In this document: piece after piece, positions 24,431 through 32,755 of the stretch | Layout: every line of letters begins with the position of its first letter | Numbering within the stretch: position 1 is the first letter of the stretch | Source of the DNA: an uncultured Lachnospiraceae bacterium | GTDB taxonomy: Bacteria > Bacillota > Clostridia > Lachnospirales > Lachnospiraceae | Direction of reading: 5' to 3' | DNA length: 41,592 nucleotides | Assembly (NCBI GenBank): GCA_944376125.1 | Contig: CALWBQ010000032.1 | Coordinates: 1-41,592 of the forward strand | The notes under the pieces: generated by a model | What the model saw: only the letters and a program-made list of their open reading frames with translations | Told to the model about the DNA's origin: nothing | Databases searched by the model: none | Made by a program: the position numbers and the translations under genes

Positions 24431-26228
24431 TGAAACCTATTTTGACGAAGAAGTGTTCCAGGCACGGAATACCCGGCAGACCATCCGGCGTTTTCTCCGC
24501 TCAATGGGAAAGCAGAAAATCCGCCTGATCATCGTGCTGATCTCCGTGGCGGCTTACACGTTTTTCACGATTCTTGCCCCTCTGTACAGCGCCAATGCCG
24601 TTGACCTGATCTGGAATCAGATCCGGGAATCCAGGAACTCCGGCCAGGTTTTTCGAATCACCTGGAACCACGGCGGCCGGCAGATCGCCGTTCTCCTGCT
24701 GCTCTACCTGGGAAGCGGAGCCTTCTATATGCTGCAGACGTTTCTGATGGCCAGCTTTGCCGAGCGTCTCAGCCTCCAGCTCAGGAGTGAGATCAGCGAC
24801 AAACTGCAGCGCCTGCCCCTCTCCTTCTATGACAGGCACCAGCCCGGGGAGATTATGAGCCGCGTCATCAATGACCTGGATAAAATGGCGGAAGCCCTTC
24901 AGACCGGATTGATCCGCCTGTTCACAGCGGTCGGAACCATTATCGGTTCCATCCTGATGATGCTCTCATTCAGTTGGATCCTGACTGCTCTCTTTCTGGT
25001 TTTTACGGCCATCTCCCTCCTGATGACCAACCTGGTCTCCCGGAAAACCCTTCACTTTGCTGCCAGGCGGCAGCACTTTGTCGGGAAAATGAACAGCATG
25101 GTAGAGGAAGCCTACAGCGGGCGGATGATCATCAAAGCCTTCAACTATGAGGAGAGAAGCTCCGCCAGTATCCACCAGGCAGCGGAGGATCTTGCACGAG
25201 CTTCTGAGAAGGCAGATTTTCTCGTCAATGCCATCAACCCAGGCATTCGGGTCGTAAACCGCTGCGGCCTCGTCTCTATCGCGGTCTTCGGCGGCCTAAT
25301 GATGCTGGATGGACGTCTCAGCCCCGGCAGATTCCAGGCATTTTTTCAGTATGTCAATCAGGCCGGCGAGCCGATTACGGAAATGTCGTTTATGATCAAT
25401 TCCATGCAGTCTGCCCTGGCTTCCGTTGAACGGGTCTACGCGCTACTGGATGAGCCGGAAATGGATCCGGATCCCGCTCAGCCTGTGGGAATCCAGCAGG
25501 CTGAGGGCAGCGTCAGTTTCCAGAATGTCCGGTTTGGCTATTCCCCGGATAAAATCCTGATGAACGGCATCAATCTTGAGGTAAAGCCAGGGCAGAAGAT
25601 TGCTATTGTCGGCAGCACGGGGGCGGGAAAAACTACGCTGGTCAACCTTCTGATGCGCTTTTACGAGATCAGCGGCGGCAAAATCCTGTTGGACGGGATT
25701 GATACAAGGGACATGTCCCGAAAAAATCTCCGGGACAGCTTTGGGATGGTCCTCCAGGACACCTGGCTGTTTGAGGGGACCATCGCGGAAAATATTGCCT
25801 ACGGAAGGCCAGACGCCTCCAGGGATGAGATCGCAGCGGCGGCAAAGGCGGCCAGGGCAGATTTCTTTATCCGCACCCTGCCTCAGGGGTATGACACTGT
25901 CCTGAGCAATGACGCTGAGAACATTTCTGTGGGCCAGCGCCAGCTTCTGACCATCGCCCGCGTCTTTCTCTGCGACCCTGCAGTGCTGATCCTGGATGAA
26001 GCTACCTCCTCCGTGGATACCCGGACAGAGATGGAAATCGGGAAGGCCATGAAAGCTCTGATGGAAGGCCGTACCAGCTTTGTCATCGCTCATCGCCTCT
26101 CTACCATTGTCGATGCCGACCTGATTTTGGTCATGCAGAACGGAACCATCATCGAGCAAGGCTGCCACGAAGAGCTCCTGCAAAAAAATGGTGCCTACGC
26201 GGATCTGTACAACAGCCAATTTGCCTGA
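24420..26228 (+). CDS. ABC exporter subunit B (transmembrane plus ATPase, catalytic)
   Basis: A half transporter of about 602 residues and partner of the preceding gene. Membrane helices occupy residues 20-320. Walker A is GSTGAGKTT near residue 400, Walker B is VLILDEATSSVD with an intact catalytic Glu, and the H-loop His is in VIAHRLST. The signature is NISVGQRQ rather than SGGQ, complementing the degenerate Glu of subunit A: the two defects fall in the same ATP site of the dimer. The start at ATG 24420 has a GGTGGA site; an in-frame GTG at 24411 is the alternative. It ends before a strong bidirectional terminator. Confidence 0.92.
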   Translation: MENNETYFDEEVFQARNTRQTIRRFLRSMGKQKIRLIIVLISVAAYTFFTILAPLYSANAVDLIWNQIRESRNSGQVFRITWNHGGRQIAVLLLLYLGSGAFYMLQTFLMASFAERLSLQLRSEISDKLQRLPLSFYDRHQPGEIMSRVINDLDKMAEALQTGLIRLFTAVGTIIGSILMMLSFSWILTALFLVFTAISLLMTNLVSRKTLHFAARRQHFVGKMNSMVEEAYSGRMIIKAFNYEERSSASIHQAAEDLARASEKADFLVNAINPGIRVVNRCGLVSIAVFGGLMMLDGRLSPGRFQAFFQYVNQAGEPITEMSFMINSMQSALASVERVYALLDEPEMDPDPAQPVGIQQAEGSVSFQNVRFGYSPDKILMNGINLEVKPGQKIAIVGSTGAGKTTLVNLLMRFYEISGGKILLDGIDTRDMSRKNLRDSFGMVLQDTWLFEGTIAENIAYGRPDASRDEIAAAAKAARADFFIRTLPQGYDTVLSNDAENISVGQRQLLTIARVFLCDPAVLILDEATSSVDTRTEMEIGKAMKALMEGRTSFVIAHRLSTIVDADLILVMQNGTIIEQGCHEELLQKNGAYADLYNSQFA

Positions 26229-26261
26229 AAATCATGCCGGGGAACGAAGGCTCTCCGAAAA

Positions 26262-26302
26262 AAGGAAATCCCTGGAGATCTGCAGTCTCCAGGGAAATTT
26301 TT
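26262..26302. terminator. Bidirectional terminator between the exporter operon and nagA
   Basis: TCCCTGGAGA pairs with TCTCCAGGGA (perfect 10 bp, 7-base loop, 26269-26295). It is flanked by AATTTTTTG on the plus strand and by TTTCCTTTTTT on the minus strand, so it serves both convergent units. Confidence 0.9.
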
Positions 26303-26307
26303 TGATT

Positions 26308-27471
26308 TTATTCCGCTTCCCGTTCAAACACTTTCGTACCTGCCACATAAGTCTCAGCCACCCGGTTCTCATGGTCTAAAACAACGAAATTAGCGGCAAA
26401 TCCTTCCCTGATAAAGCCATAGCGGTCATCTACCCCAATGAGCTTCGCGGGATTCTCAGTCAGCAGAGGAAGCAGCTCCTCCGCCGTCTTCCCGGTAAAA
26501 GCGATCAGATTTTCCAGAGCTTTTCCCGTGGTCAGAGTGCTTCCGGCACGGCTCCCGCCGTCGGCCAGCATCGCATCACCATCCACAACCACCACATCGT
26601 TTACTCCCAGCTTGTAGTTGCCGTCTGGGAGCCCGGCCGCCATGATAGAATCTGTAATGGCTACCACCCGGTCCAGGCCCTTAGTCTTGAGGATCAGCCT
26701 TACCGTTCCTGGATGGAGATGGCGGCCATCGCAGATGATCTCACAGTAGATGTTATCATCCTCCAGAACGGCTCCCCAGATAGCCGGGAAATGCTGATGC
26801 AGCAGCTTCATGGCATTGCCTGTGTGGGTAGCGCCCATAGCCCCGTTGGCGATGGCTTTTCTGGCTGTGTCGTAGTCTGCCCCTGAATGGCCGATGGCCA
26901 CCTGGATTCCCAGAGCCTTCAGCTTCGGAATGTCATCCACCATGCCATCCACCTCAGGAGAAACAGTAATGTAGCGGATATCCCCTTCAGCCGCCTTCTG
27001 ATACTCTTCTACTAGGGGAACGTTCTTTGTCTGGAGCAGATGCTCCGGCATAGCCCCCTTGTATTCCGGGTTCAGGAATGGGCCTTCCAGATGGATTCCC
27101 ATCATCACGGCCCCCTTATGCTCAATCCCTTTCCAGCGCTTATATGCCTCTATGCAGGCCAGCGTCTGTTCCTTGGTATCTGTCAGTACAGATCCCAGCC
27201 AGCCTGTGGTTCCCTGGGAGGCAAAGAAGCGGCAGATTTTTTCGTAGCCTTCCGCGTCAGCGCTGTTTACATCTACCCCGGCAGCTCCATGGGTGTGGAC
27301 ATCTAAGAATCCGGGAACTAACCGACGGCCCTTCAGGTCCACCCTTTCGGCCTGCGCGTCTGAGACCCATTCACCGATCCGCACGATCTTTCCATCCTCA
27401 GCCAAAACATTGAGTTTCTGGAATTTTCGGTCTTTGTAGATTTCCCCATTATAAAATAACACCTTATTCAT
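26308..27471 (-). CDS. nagA: N-acetylglucosamine-6-phosphate deacetylase
   Basis: A 387-residue amidohydrolase that removes acetate from N-acetylglucosamine 6-phosphate. Visible motifs are DVHTHGAAG near residue 58, HLEGPFLNPEYKGAMPE near residue 127 with the metal-binding Glu, GHSGADY near residue 195, THTGNAM near residue 216 (usually THLxNAM) and ITDSIMAAG with the catalytic Asp near residue 273. Length is typical. The start ATG at 27471 follows ATAGGAGAATCCAT. It is the last gene of the PFK-TPI-LarA-NagA operon, after a 98-base gap with two hairpins, so it may be partly uncoupled. It suggests that the operon handles an N-acetylated amino sugar; activity on another acetylated sugar phosphate cannot be excluded. 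No nagB is present here. Confidence 0.93.
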   Translation of the reverse strand: MNKVLFYNGEIYKDRKFQKLNVLAEDGKIVRIGEWVSDAQAERVDLKGRRLVPGFLDVHTHGAAGVDVNSADAEGYEKICRFFASQGTTGWLGSVLTDTKEQTLACIEAYKRWKGIEHKGAVMMGIHLEGPFLNPEYKGAMPEHLLQTKNVPLVEEYQKAAEGDIRYITVSPEVDGMVDDIPKLKALGIQVAIGHSGADYDTARKAIANGAMGATHTGNAMKLLHQHFPAIWGAVLEDDNIYCEIICDGRHLHPGTVRLILKTKGLDRVVAITDSIMAAGLPDGNYKLGVNDVVVVDGDAMLADGGSRAGSTLTTGKALENLIAFTGKTAEELLPLLTENPAKLIGVDDRYGFIREGFAANFVVLDHENRVAETYVAGTKVFEREAE

Positions 27472-27488
27472 ATGGATTCTCCTATTCT

Positions 27489-27551
27489 ATGCCGTTTCCC
27501 GGCATGAGATTGCCTATGACAGGACAGGCCCCCTGAAGCTGTCAGGGAGCC
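27489..27551 (-). repeat. Two hairpins in the LarA-nagA gap
   Basis: ATGCCG/CGGCAT (27489-27505, 6 bp) lies just before the nagA ribosome binding site. GGCCCCCTGA/TCAGGGAGCC (27527-27551, 10 bp with one G-U) lies after the LarA-like stop codon. Neither is followed by a U-run, so they look like processing or stability elements rather than terminators. Confidence 0.5.
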
Positions 27552-27569
27552 GTCTTAACATTCCGATTC

Positions 27570-29057
27570 TTATTTTACGTAAGCGTCAGGATGGGCAGCG
27601 CCGTTGGTTCCGTCGTAAACCTGATCCTTCATCATCAGATGGACAGCGCTCAGCTTGAAGGTCTGAGGCAGCGCCAGGATCCTGGGATTGGGGCCAACAT
27701 ACTTTCTCATGGCATCCTGAAGAGCCTCCTCGATGGTTGCCCGGGTCTTTAAGCCCATTCCTCTCGCGTATCCGGGCTCCTGGGCGCCGCAGATATAGAT
27801 AGCGGATGTATTCATCTCCGCAATCTGGCCGCAGCTCATCATAGAGAAGCCGTGGAACGGATGGAACGCGTTGCCGAAGCGGTACTTTCTGATATACTCT
27901 TCATTGGTGGCAAAGAGCTGGCCGTACCGGTCCATATCGGTCAGAACGTTCATATGATCATGCTGGAACATCTCATAGCACTCCCGCAGATATGGCCACA
28001 GCTCATCGTGGAAATAGCCGTTGCAGATGGAGGCACAGATAATCACACAGTTGTCCTTCATAACTCTCTTGTGACGGATCACCTGGGCAGAAAGTGCCTG
28101 CATCATCATAATCGGGTTGGTTCCCATTCCGTCACCGTAGTGGAAGAACTGGGGCATACCAAATACCATGACATCGTACTTTTCCTCAGCAAAAGGAACG
28201 TAGGTACGCTTGTCTGCCATTTTCCAGGAGATAGGCTGCATTTCCTTGGCATAGCCGCTGTTGATCTCAATCTGTCTGGACTTGGTATCCAGGACAGCGT
28301 CGCAGCAGAAGAACTTCTTGCCCATATGCTCTTCCATCTTCATGCCGATCTCATCGAATTTGCTTCTCATCAGAGACTTTCCGCTTACAGGGGTAAAGTC
28401 CTCTCTGTGCATAACCTGGGGAACATGGTGGGAAGCAATGGAACTCCAGTGATTCAGTCCTGTAGCACAGTGCTTGTAGCCGCCGGAATAGCCGCCGTAA
28501 GGGTTGCCCTGAGTGTGCCCGATCAGGACAGCTACATCGCTGTCATGGACGTATTTATTTAAGAATACAGGGTCACCCCGGTCTGTTCTGCCGCAGTCTA
28601 CCAGATGATCATAATCCTCGCTGTCGTGGTTGATAATCTGTCCCGTATACCAGAATTCGTTGAACAATTCCGGCCCCAGCACATTGTAGATTTCCTCCTT
28701 AGTATTTTTTCTGTGAAGGCCGTTGGAACAGATCAGAAGGATATCTTTCTTCTCCACGCCTACGCTGTACAGCTCCTGAAGAATCAGTTTGATGGAAACC
28801 TTTCTGTGAGAAGTGGGCTGCTCCCCTCCCTTTACACGGTCTGGGAACACAATAGTCACTTTGGAACCTTTGTGAGCAAGCTCAGTCAAAGGCGGCATCC
28901 CAATGGGATTGCGGATGGATTTGAGAGTCTCCTCCTCCAGCTTGTCCTCAGGGATGTAAGGGGGATCCGGTACGGTAACTCCGGGAATGAACACTTCGGT
29001 GTTGTCCGGCAGCTCTGCTGCCATAAGGCCCTGGCCATATTCAAACTCTAATCTCAT
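27570..29057 (-). CDS. LarA-family nickel-pincer racemase/epimerase homologue
   Basis: A 495-residue member of the lactate racemase (DUF2088/LarA) family. These enzymes invert alpha-hydroxyacids with a nickel-pincer nucleotide cofactor. Key positions are present: His115-Arg116 in GLHRKNT, His181 in IGHTQG, the cofactor-attaching Lys195 in YSGGYK and His210/211 in IASHH. Some family members act on sugar acids such as gluconate, so lactate need not be the substrate. The protein is longer than typical LarA (about 425). The cofactor genes larB, larC and larE are not in the window. The start at 29057 follows AAGGAGAATTAGAT. It is in an operon between the TPI-like gene (56 bases upstream) and nagA, implying a step in sugar catabolism. 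Confidence 0.85.
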   Translation of the reverse strand: MRLEFEYGQGLMAAELPDNTEVFIPGVTVPDPPYIPEDKLEEETLKSIRNPIGMPPLTELAHKGSKVTIVFPDRVKGGEQPTSHRKVSIKLILQELYSVGVEKKDILLICSNGLHRKNTKEEIYNVLGPELFNEFWYTGQIINHDSEDYDHLVDCGRTDRGDPVFLNKYVHDSDVAVLIGHTQGNPYGGYSGGYKHCATGLNHWSSIASHHVPQVMHREDFTPVSGKSLMRSKFDEIGMKMEEHMGKKFFCCDAVLDTKSRQIEINSGYAKEMQPISWKMADKRTYVPFAEEKYDVMVFGMPQFFHYGDGMGTNPIMMMQALSAQVIRHKRVMKDNCVIICASICNGYFHDELWPYLRECYEMFQHDHMNVLTDMDRYGQLFATNEEYIRKYRFGNAFHPFHGFSMMSCGQIAEMNTSAIYICGAQEPGYARGMGLKTRATIEEALQDAMRKYVGPNPRILALPQTFKLSAVHLMMKDQVYDGTNGAAHPDAYVK

Positions 29058-29113
29058 ATCTAATTCTCCTTATCATTCTTCCAGATGATTGTCAGCAGTT
29101 TGCGGTACCGCTT

Positions 29114-29950
29114 TTATTTTCCCATATAGGTTCTGATAATTTCCAGATATTCATCGGGATAGTAGCCGATCTCCCCGGAAAATCTGGTAAGGGCAATCAG
29201 CCCTCCATCCATCACAGGGATGGATGCCAGCATCTCAGCATTGTCCGTCTTCAGGCCGCCGCCGTACACCACATCCATGCCTCCGGTGACCTCCTTTACA
29301 TAGGCGCCGATCTTTGTAATATAGTCTTTGTCCGGCGGAATCTTGCCGGGCCCGATAGCCCAGACCGGCTCGTAGGCGATAGTCACGTTTGTTTTGTCAA
29401 CACCCTCCAGACCTGTGGTAAGCTGTTCCTTCAAAACCTCCTGCCATCTTTCCTGCTCCTCAGAAGTCTCTCCGATACAGTACAGAACCTTCAATCCGCC
29501 CTTCACAGCCGCCTGGATCTCTTTATTCAGCAGGCGGTTCACCGCGGCTGTATCGGTGACTCCCGCCTCCGCCAGAATACCAGCTTTGTCCTTCCGCTCC
29601 TCACAGTGGCCGATAATGGTGGTCGTGCAGCCTGCAGCCTTCATAGCGTTCGCCGTCCGGTTTGTGGTAAAGGCCCCAAAATTTCCTCCTACTGCTGTAT
29701 CTTCCCGGTATACGCTCTGGCAGCCTACCTGAACAGGGCTTCCCTCGCACAGCGCTGCAGCCGCCCCGATCACGTGGGCCTCTGGAAAATACATGGCAAA
29801 TTCCACATCGTCATCCTGGTACTTTTTCAGAGCCTCCTGGGTATTCTTTACGATGTAGGCTCCCCAGTCTGCTACGGGAGCGATGCTGTTCACACCGCCG
29901 TACTCTTTTGGAATGTCGAACCGTTTCAGGTTCAGGAAAATGTGTTTCAC
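29114..29950 (-). CDS. Triosephosphate-isomerase-family protein, divergent
   Basis: A 278-residue TIM barrel related to triosephosphate isomerase. The catalytic residues are all kept: Asn7 and Lys9 in LNLKR, His115 in IIGHCEE and Glu194 in AYEPVWAIG. The phosphate-binding parts differ: GGS becomes GGGLK (230-234) and the final GGAS glycine loop becomes ALTRF (253-257). The protein is also longer than a normal enzyme (about 250). Related divergent forms isomerise tetrulose phosphates, so a different sugar phosphate or sugar acid may be used; that is inference. It starts at GTG 29950, overlapping the stop of the phosphofructokinase-like gene by 4 bases (GTGA), with GGAGG upstream. Confidence 0.85.
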   Translation of the reverse strand: MKHIFLNLKRFDIPKEYGGVNSIAPVADWGAYIVKNTQEALKKYQDDDVEFAMYFPEAHVIGAAAALCEGSPVQVGCQSVYREDTAVGGNFGAFTTNRTANAMKAAGCTTTIIGHCEERKDKAGILAEAGVTDTAAVNRLLNKEIQAAVKGGLKVLYCIGETSEEQERWQEVLKEQLTTGLEGVDKTNVTIAYEPVWAIGPGKIPPDKDYITKIGAYVKEVTGGMDVVYGGGLKTDNAEMLASIPVMDGGLIALTRFSGEIGYYPDEYLEIIRTYMGK

Positions 29951-31149
29951 TCTTTCTTGCCCTCCTTTTTATAATAATCATTAAAATCAATAAAGTCTCT
30001 CAGTTCCGGTCCGATCAGCGGGCGGCACCACTTGACAAATTCTTCTGTCACATCGTTTCTCCGCTCGTTGACATAGGTTTCCGGGATCACTCTCTCATAC
30101 AGCATAACCTGCTCGATGGGAATTCTCTCCACATGGATCTTATAAGATCCGTCCGGAGTCTCGTCCCGGATAAAGCCGATCATCACACCGCTCTCACCGT
30201 TCATCGCTGCCCTCAGCGCCTCTCTGCCAGCCAGAATCGCCTCATCACGGTCCACAGGAGACTGCCACGCAATAGACGCCCGGCCGCAGATGCCTGGCTT
30301 TTCACTTCTAGCTTTGATCCCCAGCTTCTGAATCACCAAATTGGCCAGGTGGGCACTGACATCCCCGTAGTAGGTGGCGCGGCCGCTCTTAAAGATCGGC
30401 GGCACAATGGGTTCGCCTTTCTCATCCTTTAAGCCTTCGCTGGCCACTACCACTACGCCGCCTTTTTCGTCGTAGAGTTTCTTAACATCCTCCAAGAACT
30501 GTTCCTCATTGAACGGGAATTCCGGAAGATAGATCAAGTGCGGGGCATCCCCCGGCTTTTTCCGGGCCAGTGCAGATGCAGCGGTGATCCAGCCGGCATT
30601 TCTTCCCATGGCCTCAATGACACAGACATGGATCGGTAGTGATTTTACATCCACACCTACCTCAGCCGTGGTAGCCGCAATGTAGCGGGCTGCACTGCCG
30701 TATCCGGGAGTGTGGTCTGTGATGGCGATATCGTTGTCTATGGTCTTAGGTATGCCCACCACATAGATTCCGGAATCTTTGCAGGCGTGATAGATCTTGC
30801 CGCAGGTATCCATAGTGCCGTTCCCCCCATTTAGGAGGACATACTGAATCCCGTATTTTTTGAAGATTTCCGGCATCGCCCTGTAATCCTCATCCTCCAG
30901 GGCATATCTGGAAGAGCCGATCGCTGTCGCCGGAGTCTCCAGAAGCAGTTTCAGCTTCTCCTCAGGGAACTGCATCAAATCAAAAAAGCGCTCTTTTAAG
31001 ATTGCCTCGCTGCCTCCCATGGCGCCGTACACCTTATCGATTTTCCCGCTGGCCTTGGCTTCCTCAATAACACCGTACAGCGATGAATTGATAACTGCTG
31101 TGGGACCTCCTCCATGTACCACTAAAACGTTTCCTGCCATCTCTGCCAC
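29947..31149 (-). CDS. Phosphofructokinase-family sugar-phosphate kinase, atypical signature
   Basis: A 400-residue phosphofructokinase homologue. GGGPTAVINSS is near residue 13, GGNGT at 108-112, PKTIDND at 134-140, MGRNAGW near residue 172 and the final domain begins near GKSGRATYYGD-like residues. The Gly in GGNGT is like ATP-dependent enzymes while the Lys before TIDND is like pyrophosphate-dependent ones, so the phosphoryl donor is not predictable. The paralogue at 18775-20007 is the ordinary GGNDS form. It is the first gene of the four-gene enzyme operon, translationally coupled to the TPI-like gene. It may phosphorylate a sugar other than fructose 6-phosphate. The start ATG at 31149 follows AAAGGAAAGGTGGCAGAG. 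Confidence 0.87.
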   Translation of the reverse strand: MAEMAGNVLVVHGGGPTAVINSSLYGVIEEAKASGKIDKVYGAMGGSEAILKERFFDLMQFPEEKLKLLLETPATAIGSSRYALEDEDYRAMPEIFKKYGIQYVLLNGGNGTMDTCGKIYHACKDSGIYVVGIPKTIDNDIAITDHTPGYGSAARYIAATTAEVGVDVKSLPIHVCVIEAMGRNAGWITAASALARKKPGDAPHLIYLPEFPFNEEQFLEDVKKLYDEKGGVVVVASEGLKDEKGEPIVPPIFKSGRATYYGDVSAHLANLVIQKLGIKARSEKPGICGRASIAWQSPVDRDEAILAGREALRAAMNGESGVMIGFIRDETPDGSYKIHVERIPIEQVMLYERVIPETYVNERRNDVTEEFVKWCRPLIGPELRDFIDFNDYYKKEGKKE

Positions 31150-31220
31150 CTTTCCTTTCTGGTATTAGTTCAACTGATTTCCGGATATTTTTCACGTATC
31201 CGGCCCTCTTTCATGGTTTC

Positions 31221-31231
31221 ATTCTATCATA
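31221..31231 (-). promoter_or_regulatory. Probable -10 region of the PFK-TPI-LarA-nagA operon
   Basis: Overlapping TATGAT and TAGAAT -10 candidates lie on the minus strand about 72 bases before the ATG. No consensus -35 stands 16-18 bases upstream, so the promoter probably needs an activator. Confidence 0.45.
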
Positions 31232-31261
31232 ATTCACAGCAAAAATGGGAAACTTTTTACT

Positions 31262-31286
31262 CAAACGTTTGTACACTCCAGTGTAC
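31262..31286. promoter_or_regulatory. Two abutting palindromes upstream of the enzyme operon promoter
   Basis: CAAACGTTTG (31262-31271) is a perfect 10-base palindrome, and GTACACTCCAGTGTAC (31271-31286) is a perfect 7+7 palindrome with a 2-base centre. They share one base and lie about 15 bases beyond the -35 position. They are likely regulator sites, possibly for the ROK protein or the YesN-like regulator encoded upstream. Confidence 0.5.
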
Positions 31287-31335
31287 CCCCAGGCGGCACT
31301 TTCTTTCGCCTCAGCAGGCTAAGGGCCGGACAGGA

Positions 31336-31388
31336 CAGAAAAATCCCTGCCGGGAGAAAAGCTGCTTTCCGCCGCTTTGTCCCGGCAG
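31336..31388 (-). terminator. Terminator of the ROK regulator gene
   Basis: Minus strand: CTGCCGGGA pairs with TCCCGGCAG (9 bp) around a large loop that itself can pair AAAGC with GCTTT, followed by GGATTTTTCTG. It lies 25 bases after the ROK stop codon and separates that gene from the enzyme operon. Confidence 0.7.
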
Positions 31389-31412
31389 AGATCCTCTGTG
31401 AATCCTGCGAAA

Positions 31413-32657
31413 TTACTGTTCTATAAAGTATTTCCTGATGGCCAGAGCGCCGGCACCTCTGGCCCCAGTATAGGGATCAAAATCCACAAACTGAAACTCG
31501 ATTTCCCCCTCGCCCACACCAAACAGATGCTTCTTAGTCTCTTTCAATATCAACTCCCGGTTCTGCTCCGCCTTCATCAGATACCCGTCAATGATCACCA
31601 GCGGGGGACTGATGAAATTAATGATATTTGCCAGCTCTACTCCAAGGTACACGATCGCCTTTCCCACGATCTCAAAAGCCGCAGCGTCCCCCTGCTCCTC
31701 CGCTGCAAGGATCTCCTTCATCGTCAGATCCTCCGGCGACGCAGCCAGATCATTCAAAAGAGTGGGAACACCGCTTCTCATAGCCTCTCTCGCCTGCTTT
31801 ACAATAGCCCGCTCGCTGGCCATCTCCTCCAGGCATCCAGAGTCCCCGCAGACCTCACACTTAGGTCCGTGAATATCCACCACCACATGGCCAATCTCCC
31901 CGGCCCCCGACGTCTCCCCGGTGTGAACGCTGTCCTTGATAAACATCGGGCAGGCAATCCCGTAGGAAATCAGCAGGTAGGCAAAGGTGTCTGCATGGAG
32001 ATGGTTCCCAAACATCTCCTCCCCTACTGCCCGCATCCTGGCATTGTTTTCTATGATTACAGGGAGCGACAGCAATCGTTCCAGATCCTGGGCAGTATTC
32101 TGATTGTCTTCCCAGTTCTGGTATGCGCTCTTTTTCAGGACTCCTCTGACCGGGTCCACAAACCCTGTGATGCCCACTCCCACACCCAGAATGAGCTCAC
32201 GGCTGATCCCGCTTTCCTGGACCACCTGGTCGATCTGGCATGCCAGAGTCTCCATAACTGTCTGGTAGTCATCGCTCTCCCTCATGTATGTGCGGCTCTT
32301 TCTCCCAGCCACTTTTCCTCTCAGGTTCATCAGGCAGACTGCGATCTGGTATTTATTGATCTCTGCGCCGATCACATAGCAGGCATTTTCCACAAAGTCG
32401 ATCTTGACCGGCCTGCGCCCCAATGTCTTGTGGCCGGCTTTGGTTTTCTCCGAATCGTCCTCCTCTTCCTCTGTCTCGTAAACCAGCCCCTGCCTTAGCA
32501 GAGCATTGACATTGGTGGTGATGGTGGGCGGCGTCAGGGAGAGCATCTCCGCGATCTGAGATCGGGAAATCGGCCCATATTTATAAATAATCTCCTTGAT
32601 CAGAACCTCATTCTGCTTTTTTACCCTCACCGGGTTGTTTCCCTGATTCACTGCCAT
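31413..32657 (-). CDS. ROK family transcriptional regulator (NagC/XylR type)
   Basis: A 414-residue repressor. Residues 18-65 form a winged helix (YGPISRSQIAEMLSLTPPTI). The rest is the ROK sugar-binding domain, with GVGVGITGFVDPVRG near residue 165, NNARMRAVGEE near residue 208 and the zinc motif CEVCGDSGCLEE near residue 268. Length and layout match NagC/Mlc-type regulators that sense sugars or sugar phosphates. It has its own promoter and terminator, lying between the transporter-sensor genes and the enzyme operon, so it probably controls one or both. An acidic stretch of Glu/Asp near residue 60 follows the wing. Confidence 0.92.
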   Translation of the reverse strand: MAVNQGNNPVRVKKQNEVLIKEIIYKYGPISRSQIAEMLSLTPPTITTNVNALLRQGLVYETEEEEDDSEKTKAGHKTLGRRPVKIDFVENACYVIGAEINKYQIAVCLMNLRGKVAGRKSRTYMRESDDYQTVMETLACQIDQVVQESGISRELILGVGVGITGFVDPVRGVLKKSAYQNWEDNQNTAQDLERLLSLPVIIENNARMRAVGEEMFGNHLHADTFAYLLISYGIACPMFIKDSVHTGETSGAGEIGHVVVDIHGPKCEVCGDSGCLEEMASERAIVKQAREAMRSGVPTLLNDLAASPEDLTMKEILAAEEQGDAAAFEIVGKAIVYLGVELANIINFISPPLVIIDGYLMKAEQNRELILKETKKHLFGVGEGEIEFQFVDFDPYTGARGAGALAIRKYFIEQ

Positions 32658-32688
32658 AGCGCCCCTCCGTCATTTCCTTTTGTCTTTC

Positions 32689-32717
32689 ATTATACGGATT
32701 TTTTCTTCAGACTGCAA
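32689..32717 (-). promoter_or_regulatory. Sigma-A promoter for the ROK gene
   Basis: Minus strand: TTGCAG (32712-32717), a 17-base spacer and a perfect TATAAT (32689-32694), about 32 bases before the ATG. Confidence 0.75.
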
Positions 32718-32755
32718 GGAAAAAGCGGATTTTTCGCTGTGGCCGCGGCTGATGT

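Noticed and set aside
31255..31275. Catabolite (cre) site before the enzyme operon
   Set aside because: The CAAACGTTTG palindrome shares the central CG and A/T flanks but does not fit the cre consensus well enough; it is listed only as an unassigned palindrome.
31377..32498. Open frame of 373 codons on the plus strand
   Set aside because: It is the antisense shadow of the ROK regulator gene, with no motifs or start signals.
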